Below, piece after piece: positions 16,525-25,794 of a stretch of DNA of 64,000 bases. The position numbers were made by a program, and so were the translations under genes. The stretch's first letter is position 1; each line of letters starts with the position of its first letter. Below the pieces are notes generated by a model. The model had not been told where the DNA came from, made no database searches, and worked only from the letters and a program-made list of their open reading frames with translations. Location: contig NZ_JALKEV010000015.1 in the NCBI RefSeq assembly GCF_023017105.1, positions 1-64,000 on the forward strand, written 5' to 3'. Origin of the DNA: Halalkalibacter sp. APA_J-10(15). GTDB taxonomy: Bacteria > Bacillota > Bacilli > Bacillales > Bacillaceae_D.

Positions 16525-17883
16525 ATGAAATTCTGGGAATTACAGCCAACCGAACATATTGCCATCATTGAACAGAATGGAAACACTCATACGTACGGTG
16601 ATTTACAAAATAAAATTGGCCATTTTATAAATGAGATCGCATCGAATGATAAGAGACTTGGATTGATCCTGTGCCAAAATAGGTTACAGGATATCGTTGC
16701 TTATCTTGGTGCATTGCAAAGTGGAGATGCGGTCATGTTGCTAGATGAGAAGGCTCATAAGCCCTTAATAGACACAATCGTTACAACGTATAAACCAGAC
16801 TGGATACATGCCGATCTTCAAAGTATTCATGCTGACTATGAACAAATAAAACACAATTTGTTCATTCGAAAAGAAAGTGAGAGCCTATCGATTTATCCAG
16901 AGCTTGCGGTTTTACTAAGTACGTCAGGTACTACAGGAAGTGTGAAATTTGTTCGTTTATCCTATTCTAATTTAGAAGCGAATGCAGCATCTATTGCCAC
17001 ATATTTGCAATTGGATCAAACAGAGCGCCCGCTATTAAGCTTACCTATGCAATATTCTTATGGGCTTTCAGTTATTAATAGTCATTTGAAGGCTGGAGCT
17101 ACGTTACTTATCAATAATGAAAGTGTGATCTCTAAAGAGTTTTGGCAGAGATTCAATGAATGTGGAGCTACTTCATTTGCAGGTGTTCCATATACATATC
17201 AAATGTTACATCGACTTCGTTTTAATCAAATAGAGCTCCCTACATTACGCTCCTTTACTCAAGCTGGTGGGCGACTCTCGGCTAAACTAATTAATTATTT
17301 TCAGGAAAGCGCAAAACAAAAAGATGCTCGTTTCTATGTGATGTATGGACAAACCGAAGCGACTGCGAGAATGAGCTATATGCCACCAGAGTACCTTCAG
17401 AACCATATAGGTTCTATAGGAATAGCAATACCAGATGGTGAATTTTCAATTGATAAGGGCTCGAAGGAACTCATTTATAAAGGGCCGAATGTGATGTTAG
17501 GTTATGCCTTTTCTCGAATGGATTTAGAAAAGGGAGATGAATGTAATGGAGTGCTTTTTACAGGTGATTTAGCTGAAGTTAACAATGAAGGGCTCTATTC
17601 GATTATTGGAAGGAAGAACCGGTTTGTAAAGCTTTTTGGTTTGCGAATTAGTTTAGATGATGTAGAAAAGATGATAGAAAAGCAATTTCAACTTGTAGTT
17701 GCCTGCACAGGGACAGATGAACGGATGATCATAGCCATTGAAGAAGACCAATACCTGGATAAGGTGAAACGATTTGTTGGGGACGTCTACAGTATTCATC
17801 ATTCTTCTTATAGCATCATCGTCGTTGAAGCAATTCCTCGCCTCACAAATGGAAAGATTGACTATACACAATTAATGGGGTGA
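16525..17883 (+). CDS. AMP-forming acyl ligase
   Basis: A 452-residue member of the adenylate-forming (ANL) superfamily. It has the phosphate loop STSGTTGSVKFVRLS (about residues 132-146), YGQTEAT, the hinge region TGDLAEVNNEGLYSIIGRKNRFVKLFGLRIS, and the C-terminal catalytic lysine in LTNGKIDYTQL. It would activate a carboxylic acid with ATP and load it on CoA or the ACP. ATG 16525 is used because AAAGGGA lies 8 bases upstream; an in-frame TTG at 16501 overlaps the previous gene and has no ribosome site. Confidence 0.85.
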   Translation: MKFWELQPTEHIAIIEQNGNTHTYGDLQNKIGHFINEIASNDKRLGLILCQNRLQDIVAYLGALQSGDAVMLLDEKAHKPLIDTIVTTYKPDWIHADLQSIHADYEQIKHNLFIRKESESLSIYPELAVLLSTSGTTGSVKFVRLSYSNLEANAASIATYLQLDQTERPLLSLPMQYSYGLSVINSHLKAGATLLINNESVISKEFWQRFNECGATSFAGVPYTYQMLHRLRFNQIELPTLRSFTQAGGRLSAKLINYFQESAKQKDARFYVMYGQTEATARMSYMPPEYLQNHIGSIGIAIPDGEFSIDKGSKELIYKGPNVMLGYAFSRMDLEKGDECNGVLFTGDLAEVNNEGLYSIIGRKNRFVKLFGLRISLDDVEKMIEKQFQLVVACTGTDERMIIAIEEDQYLDKVKRFVGDVYSIHHSSYSIIVVEAIPRLTNGKIDYTQLMG

Positions 17884-17887
17884 TCAT

Positions 17888-18964
17888 ATGGGTACTCATA
17901 AAGAGCCTTTTATGTTGAGGGCTAATGTAAAGCAAGGAGTATTATTAAAAGAATTAAATAAACGAACTCAGGATCATTTGCAACAATGTCTGCCCTATCG
18001 CAATATGATTCACCATATGTCAGTGTTTCCATGTGATCATCTGAATGAGCTCCCTTTTTTACCTGTTCAAGTATTTAAAATGCTTGACTTATATTCTGTT
18101 CCGAAAGAAAGCATTGTGAAGACTTTAACTTCAAGTGGGACAACAGGCCAACAGGTATCAAAGATTTTTTTAGATAAAGATACATCTGTTAAGCAGACAA
18201 GAGCGTTAGCTTCGATTATGACATCATTATTAGGAAAGAAACGCGTACCGATGATTATTATAGATAGTAAGAGTGTAATTAAGAACCGTCAAGCCTTTAG
18301 TGCGAGAGGAGCAGGAATTGTAGGTTTCTCAAACTTTGGAAGAAAGCACTTCTATTTATTAGATGAAGAAATGAATATTGATTGGGACGGTTTAGAAGCA
18401 TTTTTAAGAGAGCATAAAGGTGAGCAAATCTTTCTATTTGGATTTACTTTTATCGTTTGGCAATATTTTTTACAAGCTTGTCAGAAGTATAATCGGTCTA
18501 TTGATTTATCAAAAGGTGTTCTTGTTCATGGTGGTGGCTGGAAAAAGCTTAAGGAAGAGGCTGTTTCTAATGAACAGTTTAAAGAAGCATTGTTTAACCA
18601 ATTTGGGTTAAAGCGAGTTCATAATTACTATGGAATGGTTGAACAAGTGGGTTCCATTTTTATTGAATGTGAGTATGGTCATTTTCACACTCCAGATTTT
18701 GCTGATATTATTGTTCGTGATTCACTTACGTATGAAGCTCTACCAGTTGGTAAACAAGGGCTTTTACAAGTAGTGAGTACATTGCCAAAAAGCTATCCAG
18801 GACATAGTCTTTTAACAGAGGATGTTGGAGTTCTGCTCGGAGAAGATACATGCTCGTGTGGTAGGTTAGGAAAATTTTTTCAAATAGAAGGGCGTTTACC
18901 GAAAGCGGAGGTTAGAGGTTGTAGTGATACGGTTGCATACGACCAGAAGGGAGCGAGAGGATGA
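17888..18964 (+). CDS. LuxE-like acyl-protein synthetase
   Basis: A 358-residue member of the LuxE family, a branch of the adenylate-forming enzymes. In luminous bacteria LuxE activates a fatty acid and passes it to LuxC. It has LTSSGTTGQQVSKI (about residue 78), VLVHGGGWKKL, NYYGMVEQVGSIFIEC and LLTEDVGVL near the C-terminus, followed by a Cys-containing GEDTCSCGRLG segment. It overlaps the LuxC-like gene by four bases (ATGA), the order and coupling expected for a two-subunit acyl reductase. No luxAB genes are present, so light production is not implied. Confidence 0.85.
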   Translation: MGTHKEPFMLRANVKQGVLLKELNKRTQDHLQQCLPYRNMIHHMSVFPCDHLNELPFLPVQVFKMLDLYSVPKESIVKTLTSSGTTGQQVSKIFLDKDTSVKQTRALASIMTSLLGKKRVPMIIIDSKSVIKNRQAFSARGAGIVGFSNFGRKHFYLLDEEMNIDWDGLEAFLREHKGEQIFLFGFTFIVWQYFLQACQKYNRSIDLSKGVLVHGGGWKKLKEEAVSNEQFKEALFNQFGLKRVHNYYGMVEQVGSIFIECEYGHFHTPDFADIIVRDSLTYEALPVGKQGLLQVVSTLPKSYPGHSLLTEDVGVLLGEDTCSCGRLGKFFQIEGRLPKAEVRGCSDTVAYDQKGARG

Positions 18965-20187
18965 ACGTTTTATTTCCAAAAGAATTAAAAATAGATTGGA
19001 AAGAACATATCCAAGAAATGTCCTCTATCCCTGTATTAAAGCCTTTTTCTCCAGTTGTGTTAGATTTCTTACAGGATTTATCTCGCGTTTTAATGAAAGA
19101 TGCTGTGATGAGACAATATCCTGAAATGGTTGCTTTAGGGTATTGGTTGAGGAAAGCACGAATTTATGAGATGAAGAAAGATTTCCACAAACAAAATGAA
19201 AACAAAGTGATAAAAGCACGAGGTACTGTCTTGCATTTTGCTCCGTCTAATGTGGACACTATTTTTATTTACTCTTGGGTGATATCTTTATTAGCGGGGA
19301 ACACAAATATAATAAGAGTTTCAAGAAGAGAAAATGTACAGCTTGAACGATTGGTCGACCTATTAGTTCATTTGCTAGATCAAGAAGAGTATGAAGCCAT
19401 TAAGAATCGAACATGTATATGTCGATATGAGCATGATATGGATGTAACTGCATTCTTATCTCAGTATTGCCATTGTCGAGTCATTTGGGGAGGGGATGAT
19501 ACAGTTCGTACGATTCGCTCGATTCCTCTAGCCCCTCTTGCAACAGAGCTTGTCTTTGCAAATAGGTTTTCAAGTGCGGTTCTTTCGGCAGAATCTGTTT
19601 TACACCATTCAGAAGAGCAGCTAGGGAAGTTGGCACATAAATTTTATAACGATGCATTTTGGTTTGATCAGTTAGCTTGTTCATCACCTAGGTTAGTTGC
19701 CTGGGTAGGTAAGGAGCAAGATATTCAAGAGGCAAAAGATCGTTTTTGGAAAGCTTTGCTACATGAAATCGATATGCAAGAGTATGCTATTTCTCCAGCT
19801 GCTAAAATGCTGCGTACTTCAACAGCGTATGTCTATGCTGCAACGAATGCGATAGAGAAACTTGAAACTCCTCTATCAAGTGAAATTATGCGTCTACATA
19901 CTAGTGATTTATCCGCTACGATTAGAAGTCAGCACTGTGGTATGGGGATGTTTATAGAAACAGACCTTGCTCATTTGGATGAATTGCTATCGTACATCAG
20001 AGATGAAGATCAAACGATTACTCATCACGGGTTTGAAAAGATAGAACTTATACAGATGGTTGAGAAAGCAAGTGGTAGAGGGATTGATCGTCTTGTCCCT
20101 GTTGGACAAGCCCTACAATTTAATCATGTTTGGGATGGTTATAATATGTTTATGTACTTCACAAGAGAAATTGATATTTCAATTTAG
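18961..20187 (+). CDS. LuxC-like acyl-CoA/acyl-protein reductase
   Basis: A 408-residue member of the LuxC family (PF05893), NADPH-dependent reductases that turn an activated acyl group into an aldehyde through a cysteine thioester. The likely acylated Cys is in FDQLACSSPR (about residue 240); nucleotide-binding FAPSNVDTIFIYSW lies near 90-103 and ANRFSSAVLS near 200. Paired with the LuxE-like gene it should reduce a short or hydroxylated acyl group. How an aldehyde would enter a sugar pathway is unknown, which makes this pair notable. Confidence 0.87.
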   Translation: MNVLFPKELKIDWKEHIQEMSSIPVLKPFSPVVLDFLQDLSRVLMKDAVMRQYPEMVALGYWLRKARIYEMKKDFHKQNENKVIKARGTVLHFAPSNVDTIFIYSWVISLLAGNTNIIRVSRRENVQLERLVDLLVHLLDQEEYEAIKNRTCICRYEHDMDVTAFLSQYCHCRVIWGGDDTVRTIRSIPLAPLATELVFANRFSSAVLSAESVLHHSEEQLGKLAHKFYNDAFWFDQLACSSPRLVAWVGKEQDIQEAKDRFWKALLHEIDMQEYAISPAAKMLRTSTAYVYAATNAIEKLETPLSSEIMRLHTSDLSATIRSQHCGMGMFIETDLAHLDELLSYIRDEDQTITHHGFEKIELIQMVEKASGRGIDRLVPVGQALQFNHVWDGYNMFMYFTREIDISI

Positions 20188-20201
20188 ATAGGAGCGATTT
20201 T

Positions 20202-20750
20202 GTGGAGTTTCTAACGATAAAAGAAGAAGACTTAGAAATGATTCTACGCTGGCGAAAAAGTGAATTTGTTACACGTTTTATGTTTACTGATATCGAAGGA
20301 ACTATGAAGCAACAAGAAGAGTGGTACCAAAACCTGCAAAAGGATAGAAATAGTATGTATTGGATTGTTGCTTCGAAAGGCAAGAAGCTAGGTCTTGTAT
20401 CGCTTAATGATATACATTGGTCGCATAAACATGCGAGCTGGGCATTTTATATAGGTGAACCTAAGTATAGTATGATAGCAGGGATGATCGGCCCTCACTT
20501 ATACAATTACGCTTTTTATGAATTAGGGCTTTTAAAGCTAACAGGTGAGGTTATGGAAGGAAATGATGCTGTTCGAAAGATGCACAAATCTCATGGTTGT
20601 AGAGAGGTCGGTTGCTTGAAGAAGCATATATATAAATATGGTACGTTTCATGATGTATATATTTATGAAATGCTAGCAGCTGATTGGGAGAAGAAGCAAG
20701 AAAAGTTAAAAAAACTATTTCCTAAAGTAGAGCAAACTACACCTAACTAA
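20202..20750 (+). CDS. pseH: PseH-like UDP-4-amino-sugar N-acetyltransferase
   Basis: GNAT-fold enzyme of 182 residues. In pseudaminic acid synthesis PseH acetylates the 4-amine of UDP-4-amino-4,6-dideoxy-N-acetyl-altrosamine. Visible are EEDLEMILRWRKS, VTRFMFT, WAFYIGE, and the C-terminal GNAT region LKLTGEVMEGNDAVRKMHKSHG. The start is GTG 20202 with GGAG seven bases before it. Since an ACP and 3-oxoacyl reductase sit just upstream, the donor might be another acyl group instead of acetyl; this is inference. Confidence 0.85.
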   Translation: MEFLTIKEEDLEMILRWRKSEFVTRFMFTDIEGTMKQQEEWYQNLQKDRNSMYWIVASKGKKLGLVSLNDIHWSHKHASWAFYIGEPKYSMIAGMIGPHLYNYAFYELGLLKLTGEVMEGNDAVRKMHKSHGCREVGCLKKHIYKYGTFHDVYIYEMLAADWEKKQEKLKKLFPKVEQTTPN

Positions 20751-20767
20751 TTGGAGAGGGATCCGAA

Positions 20768-21490
20768 ATGAAAACCATCATCATCATCCAAGCTCGCATG
20801 GGCTCAAGCCGATTGCCTGGGAAAATATTAAAACCTTTAGGAGAGCATGCTGTATTAGAGTATGTTGTTAACCGCTGCAAACAGGTCAATGCCGATAAAG
20901 TCATTGTCGCAACCTCTACTCTTCCACAGGATGATCAGATTGAGCTGTGGTGTAAGCACCAGCAAATTGATTGCTTTCGTGGTTCAGAGCAAGATGTTCT
21001 TTCTCGATATATGGAATGTGGCAAATTGTATGAACCGGATTATGTGATGCGAGTCACTTCTGATTGCCCGTTCGTTGATTATGAAATGGCAAATGAAGTG
21101 ATTGAACAGATGAAGCTAGAGCCAGCTGATTATGTGAAATTAAATGGTGAGTTGCCACGAGGGTTAGCAGTGGAGCTGTTTGCTTGGTCGGCTCTACAAT
21201 ATATTGATCAACACGGCACTGCTGAACGACATAGAGAGCATGTTACTTATTATGGGTATGAATATGCTGAACAATTTAATGTGACGACTTATGAAGCGCC
21301 TTTAGATAGATGTAAACCTAAGCTGCGTATAACATTGGACACGGAAGAAGATTATCAGCTTTGTCAGAGGGTAGCAGAGCATTTCAGTGGGGATATGCTT
21401 GTTTCAGCAAAAGAAGTCGTACGTTATTTAGATGAGCATCCCGATGTGGCTAAGTTAAATGCTCATATTGAACAGAAACCAGTTGTTTAG
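20768..21490 (+). CDS. pseF: PseF-like CMP-pseudaminic acid cytidylyltransferase
   Basis: A 240-residue nucleotidyltransferase of the PseF/SpsF type. It would activate the finished nonulosonic acid with CTP for transfer to flagellin. The signature IIQARMGSSRLPGK is at the N-terminus; RVTSDCPFVD and the C-terminal LRITLDTEEDYQL complete the family pattern. It is placed between PseH and PseG, as in many pse clusters. GGAGAGGG precedes the ATG. Confidence 0.87.
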   Translation: MKTIIIIQARMGSSRLPGKILKPLGEHAVLEYVVNRCKQVNADKVIVATSTLPQDDQIELWCKHQQIDCFRGSEQDVLSRYMECGKLYEPDYVMRVTSDCPFVDYEMANEVIEQMKLEPADYVKLNGELPRGLAVELFAWSALQYIDQHGTAERHREHVTYYGYEYAEQFNVTTYEAPLDRCKPKLRITLDTEEDYQLCQRVAEHFSGDMLVSAKEVVRYLDEHPDVAKLNAHIEQKPVV

Positions 21491-21507
21491 AAGGAAGTGG
21501 AAGGCAA

Positions 21508-22557
21508 ATGAACGTCTGTATACGAGTGGATAGTTCTGAACAAATAGGAACAGGTCATGTATTTCGTTGCCTTACTTTAGCGAAGCAACTGTGTGAACAA
21601 GGCTCTCATGTGACATTTGCGCAAAGGATACAGAATGGAGATATGCTTTCTTTTTTACGGAAGCAGCAATATGAGGTAATTGAGCTTACTGATGTACAGG
21701 ATTGGGATGAAGAGAAGGATGCCAATCATTTTTTACAACAGATTGATAAAGATTTCGATTGGGTCATAGTCGATCACTATCAGCTGTCTCACGCTTGGGA
21801 GACGAAAGTAAGAAATGGTTTACAGGCTCGAATAGCTGTCATTGATGATTTAGCCAATCGAAAGCATGACTGTGAACTTTTATTAGATCAAAATTATTTT
21901 CGTCATTATGAAAGGCGCTATATGAAGCTCGTTCCAGATCATTGTAAGCTGTTTTTAGGACCTGCTTACCTTCTATTACGTGATGAATTTAAGAGTGCGA
22001 AGCATAGCTCTTTCGACGAGAAGCGGATATTAGTCTTCTTCGGTGGAAGTGATCCAACAAATGAGACAGAAAAGGTCCTTCTTGCGTTAGAACAGAGTGA
22101 GGTAGAAGGCTGGGAAGTTGATGTTGTCGTTGGAACGGCTAACCCAAACCGTGACAAGATTCAAAGAGAAGCAGATCGTCTAGGGTATCATTATCATTGT
22201 CAAATTGACTATTTAGCTGATTTAATGAGTCGGGCGACGTTTTCGTTTGGTGCTGGTGGAGTTACGATGTGGGAGCGTTGCTATGTTGGTCTCCCATCCT
22301 ATGTGACAATCGTAGCAGAAAATCAAAGGCAATCAACAATGGATGCAGATGCCTTTGGAGCTGTTAAGCTAATTGGTTGGCATGATGACGTAGGAGTCGA
22401 GGAGTATGTTCATGTACTACGTGAGGCTTTTAACCATGAAGAAGGTTTAAAGGACATACGGCAGAAAGGCTGGGACTTACTAAAAAGCTCGAGAGAAAGT
22501 GATATCCATCCTGTTGTCCTCGAAATGTTGAAGTGGAAATCGAATGAGAGGTGTTAA
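21508..22557 (+). CDS. pseG: PseG-like UDP-sugar hydrolase
   Basis: GT-B-fold hydrolase of 349 residues that removes UDP from UDP-2,4-diacetamido-2,4,6-trideoxy-altrose. It has the N-terminal RVDSSEQIGTGHVFRCLTLA with the catalytic-type His in GTGH, VIDDLANR, LDQNYF, FFGGSDPTNETEKV and FGAGGVTMWERCYVGLPS. This GT-B type of hydrolase marks the pathway as pseudaminic, because legionaminic pathways use a NeuC-like epimerase at this step. The next gene starts three bases after its stop. Confidence 0.9.
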   Translation: MNVCIRVDSSEQIGTGHVFRCLTLAKQLCEQGSHVTFAQRIQNGDMLSFLRKQQYEVIELTDVQDWDEEKDANHFLQQIDKDFDWVIVDHYQLSHAWETKVRNGLQARIAVIDDLANRKHDCELLLDQNYFRHYERRYMKLVPDHCKLFLGPAYLLLRDEFKSAKHSSFDEKRILVFFGGSDPTNETEKVLLALEQSEVEGWEVDVVVGTANPNRDKIQREADRLGYHYHCQIDYLADLMSRATFSFGAGGVTMWERCYVGLPSYVTIVAENQRQSTMDADAFGAVKLIGWHDDVGVEEYVHVLREAFNHEEGLKDIRQKGWDLLKSSRESDIHPVVLEMLKWKSNERC

Positions 22558-22559
22558 GA

Positions 22560-23633
22560 ATGAAACAGTTTCATATTAATGGCCGAGAAATTGGTTCACA
22601 TACAGCGCCATTTATTATAGCTGAAATGTCTGGTAACCATAATCAGTCGCTTGAAAGAGCTTTATCGATCGTGGAAGCGGCAGCCAACGCTGGTGTTGAT
22701 GCAGTGAAGCTTCAAACGTATACAGCAGATACGATGACTCTTGATGTAAAGGAAGGAGCCTTTTGGATTGAAGATGATTCAAGCCTTTGGAAAGGCAATT
22801 CGTTGTATCAGTTGTACCAAGAGGCTTATACGCCATGGGAATGGCATGAAGCGATCTTCAAACGTTGTGAAGAATTGGGGATCATTGCCTTTAGTTCTCC
22901 TTTTGACGAGAGTGCGGTTGATTTTCTTGAATCGATTGGTGCCCCAGCTTATAAAATTGCCTCGTTTGAAAATGTTGATTTACCGCTTATAAGAAAAGTC
23001 GCAGCAACAGGGAAACCTGTCATCATATCAACAGGAATGGCAACTGCAGCGGAAATTGATGAAGCTGTACGTACAGCAAGGGAAGAGGGATGTGAGCATT
23101 TGGCTTTATTAACGTGTACGAGTACATACCCAGCGACTCCGGAAAATACGAACTTAAGAACGATGCCACATATGAAGGATTTATTTCAATGTGAAGTAGG
23201 ACTCTCAGATCATACGATGGGCGTAGGGGTTGCAGTTGCGAGTGTTGCGTTAGGAGCAACGGTTATTGAAAAGCACTTTACATTGTCACGAGCGGATGGT
23301 GGAGTGGATTCTGCCTTTTCTATGGAGCCGGATGAAATGGCGTTGTTAGTATCTGAAACGAGGAAAGCGTGGCAAAGCTTAGGGGTCATTCATTACGGGC
23401 CAACAACAGCAGAAAAGCCTTCCTTAAAGCATAGGAGATCATTATACTTTGCTGAAGATCTGAAGGTTGGAGAAACATTAACGACCAAAAATGTTCGAGC
23501 GATCCGTCCTGGGTTAGGTTTGCCAACAAAATACCTTGACTTCGTTATGGGCAAATGTGTAAGACAAGCTGTAAAAAAAGGTCAACCCGTTTCATTTGAT
23601 GTGTTGATGGAAGAAGGAGAATCAAAATCATGA
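22560..23633 (+). CDS. pseI: Pseudaminic acid synthase
   Basis: NeuB-family enzyme of 357 residues condensing the freed trideoxy sugar with phosphoenolpyruvate. The TIM-barrel part carries IAEMSGNHNQSLERAL, DAVKLQTYTADTMTL, FSSPFDESAVDFLE and GLSDHTMGV; the C-terminal antifreeze-like SAF domain (RRSLYFAEDLKVGETLTTKNVRAIRPGLG) is complete. GAGAGG ends 8 bases before ATG 22560; the GTG at 22551 lies within the ribosome site and is rejected. Confidence 0.93.
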   Translation: MKQFHINGREIGSHTAPFIIAEMSGNHNQSLERALSIVEAAANAGVDAVKLQTYTADTMTLDVKEGAFWIEDDSSLWKGNSLYQLYQEAYTPWEWHEAIFKRCEELGIIAFSSPFDESAVDFLESIGAPAYKIASFENVDLPLIRKVAATGKPVIISTGMATAAEIDEAVRTAREEGCEHLALLTCTSTYPATPENTNLRTMPHMKDLFQCEVGLSDHTMGVGVAVASVALGATVIEKHFTLSRADGGVDSAFSMEPDEMALLVSETRKAWQSLGVIHYGPTTAEKPSLKHRRSLYFAEDLKVGETLTTKNVRAIRPGLGLPTKYLDFVMGKCVRQAVKKGQPVSFDVLMEEGESKS

Positions 23634-24580
23634 ATGTACTAGTAACAGGTGGAGCTGGCTTCATCGGTCGTTGGGTTGTGAAAAGACTGTTAGATGAAGG
23701 CCATCAAGTAACAGTTTTAGATGACCTTTCCAATGGTCAGGAGCGTAATATTGAGGAGTTTCGTTCACATCCGTGCTTTGTTGAATTTGTAAAAGGTGAT
23801 TTAAAGGATGAAACGTTATTAACAAAGCTGTTTGCAGGCGGTGAGTTTGAGCTTTGTTATCATTTAGGGGCATCTATTAATGTACAGGATTCGATCGACG
23901 ACCCACGTACTACGTTTAATAACGACACGGTTGGGACTTTTTATATGATGGAGCAGTGTCGAACGTATAACGTGAAAGTGGTCTTTATGAGTACATGTAT
24001 GGTATATGATCGCTGTTTGGATGAAGAAGGAATTACAGAGGAACATCCAACGAAGCCAGCCTCCCCTTATGCAGGCGCAAAAATCGCTGCGGAGAACATG
24101 GTGCTATCTTATTATTATGCGTATGATCTCCCCGTGGTTGTTGTCCGTCCCTTTAACACATATGGCCCCTATCAGAAAACAGGTGGTGAAGGTGGCGTGA
24201 TTGCGATCTTTATTAAGAAAAAACTAGATGGTGAAAACGTGCATATTTATGGAGATGGTACGCAAACACGTGATTTGCTTTACGTGGAAGATTGCGCAAG
24301 ATTTGTAGTAAATGCAGGTTTTCACGATGAGGTGAACGGGGAAATTGTAAATGCTGGTTTAGGTAAAGACATTACAATAAATGATTTAGCCTATCAAATT
24401 GTTGGTGATAAGCAGCGAATTAAACATGTAGAGCACATCCACCCTCAAAGTGAAATTCAGAAGCTGTTGTGCAATTATAAGAAAGCTTCCAGCCTAATGA
24501 ATTGGCAGCCAGAGATTTCATTAGAGGAGGGCATTAAGCGCACAGAGTCATGGATTAAAGAGGGACACCTTGATGGTTAA
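23630..24580 (+). CDS. NAD-dependent epimerase/dehydratase (SDR), second of the Pse cluster
   Basis: Extended SDR of 316 residues with GGAGFIGRW, the active-site STCMVYD and YAGAKIAAE (Tyr-X3-Lys), VVRPFNTYGPYQKTGG and YGDGTQTRDLLYVED. It overlaps both neighbours and sits between PseI and PseC. A simple Pse pathway needs one dehydratase (the gene at 1495 fits). This one may do a separate epimerisation or reduction, as in the two-enzyme route reported for Bacillus thuringiensis, or it may serve a different nucleotide sugar. Confidence 0.82.
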   Translation: MNVLVTGGAGFIGRWVVKRLLDEGHQVTVLDDLSNGQERNIEEFRSHPCFVEFVKGDLKDETLLTKLFAGGEFELCYHLGASINVQDSIDDPRTTFNNDTVGTFYMMEQCRTYNVKVVFMSTCMVYDRCLDEEGITEEHPTKPASPYAGAKIAAENMVLSYYYAYDLPVVVVRPFNTYGPYQKTGGEGGVIAIFIKKKLDGENVHIYGDGTQTRDLLYVEDCARFVVNAGFHDEVNGEIVNAGLGKDITINDLAYQIVGDKQRIKHVEHIHPQSEIQKLLCNYKKASSLMNWQPEISLEEGIKRTESWIKEGHLDG

Positions 24581-25760
24581 ATTGGCGATTGATGGTGGTG
24601 CACCGGTTCGTGATTCATTTCTTCCTTATGGGAAGCAATCAATTGATGAGAAGGATATTGAGTCCGTTCTATCGGTCATTCGAAGTGCAATGATTACGCA
24701 AGGACCGATGATTGAAAGGTTTGAGCGGAAAGTGGCTAAATCTGTAGGGGCAAAATACGCTGTTGCGTTTTCCAATGGAACAGCTGCTCTTCATGCGGCT
24801 TATTATGCAGCTGGATTAACAAAAGGAGACGAGGTGATCACGACCCCGATCACGTTTGTCGCAACCTCAAACGCAGCCTTATATGTTGGAGCAAAGCCGG
24901 TGTTTGCTGATATAGATGAACAGACGTATAATTTATCCGTTGACCAAGTAGAGAAGAAAATCAGTATCAATACGAGAGCGATTGTTTCAGTAGATTTTGC
25001 AGGGCAACCGGTTGAATATGACCGTTTTCGTGCATTAGCAAAAAAGCACAATCTAGTTTATATCAGTGACGGAGCTCATTCGCTAGGAGCCGATTACAAA
25101 GGGAAGCCAGTAGGAACTCAAGCAGATATGACCATGTTTAGCTTTCACCCTGTTAAGCCTGTGACGACAGGAGAAGGCGGAATAATTGTGACAGATAGTC
25201 CTGAATATGCAGAACGTTTAACGTTATTTCGTTCTCATGGAATAAAAAAAGAGGGACTATTTGATTATCATGGCCCATGGTACTATGAAATGCATGATCT
25301 CGGTATGAATTACAGAATGACAGATATACAAGCTGCACTAGGATTTACCCAAATGGATAAATTGGATTCATTTATGAAGAGAAGAAGAGAGATAGCTACA
25401 CTCTATTCGGAGTCCTTTATTGAGGAAAAAGGAATTGAGATACCGAATACGCATCCTGATGTGTTATCTGGTTGGCATTTATATATTGTAAGGTTTAATA
25501 CAAAATGCTTTTCTGTTGACCGGAGAGTGATTTTCGAGGCGCTTAGATCAGAGAATATCGGTGTTCATGTCCATTACATACCCGTTTATTTACAGCCCTA
25601 CTACCAACAGCTTGGCTATGATGCGGACTGCCCAAATGCCAATGATTGGTATGAAGAAGTCATAACGTTACCGATCTTTCCGTCAATGACGAATAGAGAT
25701 GTGACTGATGTCATAGAAGCCGTGAAAAAGGTGGTTCATTATTATAGATTAGATGCTTAA
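24573..25760 (+). CDS. pseC: PseC-like UDP-4-keto-sugar aminotransferase
   Basis: PLP enzyme of 395 residues aminating C4 of the UDP-4-keto-6-deoxy-altrose intermediate. It has FSNGTAALHAAYYAAGL, TTPITFVATSNAA, the PLP-holding DGAHSLGADY, and MFSFHPVKPVTTGEGG with the Schiff-base Lys, a stretch typical of PseC, followed by YRMTDIQAALG. ATG 24573 is used (AGAGGGA seven bases upstream), overlapping the SDR gene by 8 bases. Last gene of the island. Confidence 0.92.
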   Translation: MVKLAIDGGAPVRDSFLPYGKQSIDEKDIESVLSVIRSAMITQGPMIERFERKVAKSVGAKYAVAFSNGTAALHAAYYAAGLTKGDEVITTPITFVATSNAALYVGAKPVFADIDEQTYNLSVDQVEKKISINTRAIVSVDFAGQPVEYDRFRALAKKHNLVYISDGAHSLGADYKGKPVGTQADMTMFSFHPVKPVTTGEGGIIVTDSPEYAERLTLFRSHGIKKEGLFDYHGPWYYEMHDLGMNYRMTDIQAALGFTQMDKLDSFMKRRREIATLYSESFIEEKGIEIPNTHPDVLSGWHLYIVRFNTKCFSVDRRVIFEALRSENIGVHVHYIPVYLQPYYQQLGYDADCPNANDWYEEVITLPIFPSMTNRDVTDVIEAVKKVVHYYRLDA

Positions 25761-25785
25761 CGAATTTCGTTAGGCTTTTTCTTTT
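25755..25785 (+). terminator. Terminator of the glycosylation operon
   Basis: GCTTAACG (25755-25762) pairs with CGTTAGGC (25768-25775) with one G-U, followed by TTTTTCTTTT. The left arm includes the pseC stop codon. Confidence 0.8.
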
Positions 25786-25794
25786 CAATTTACT

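Noticed and set aside
15529-20187. Bioluminescence operon
   Set aside because: LuxE- and LuxC-like genes are present, but there is no luxA, luxB or luxD, and the context is flagellar glycosylation.
1495-25760. Legionaminic or sialic acid pathway
   Set aside because: The hydrolase at 21508 is the GT-B PseG type, not a NeuC-like epimerase, and the aminotransferase has the PseC stretch FHPVKPVTTGEGG. Pseudaminic acid fits better.
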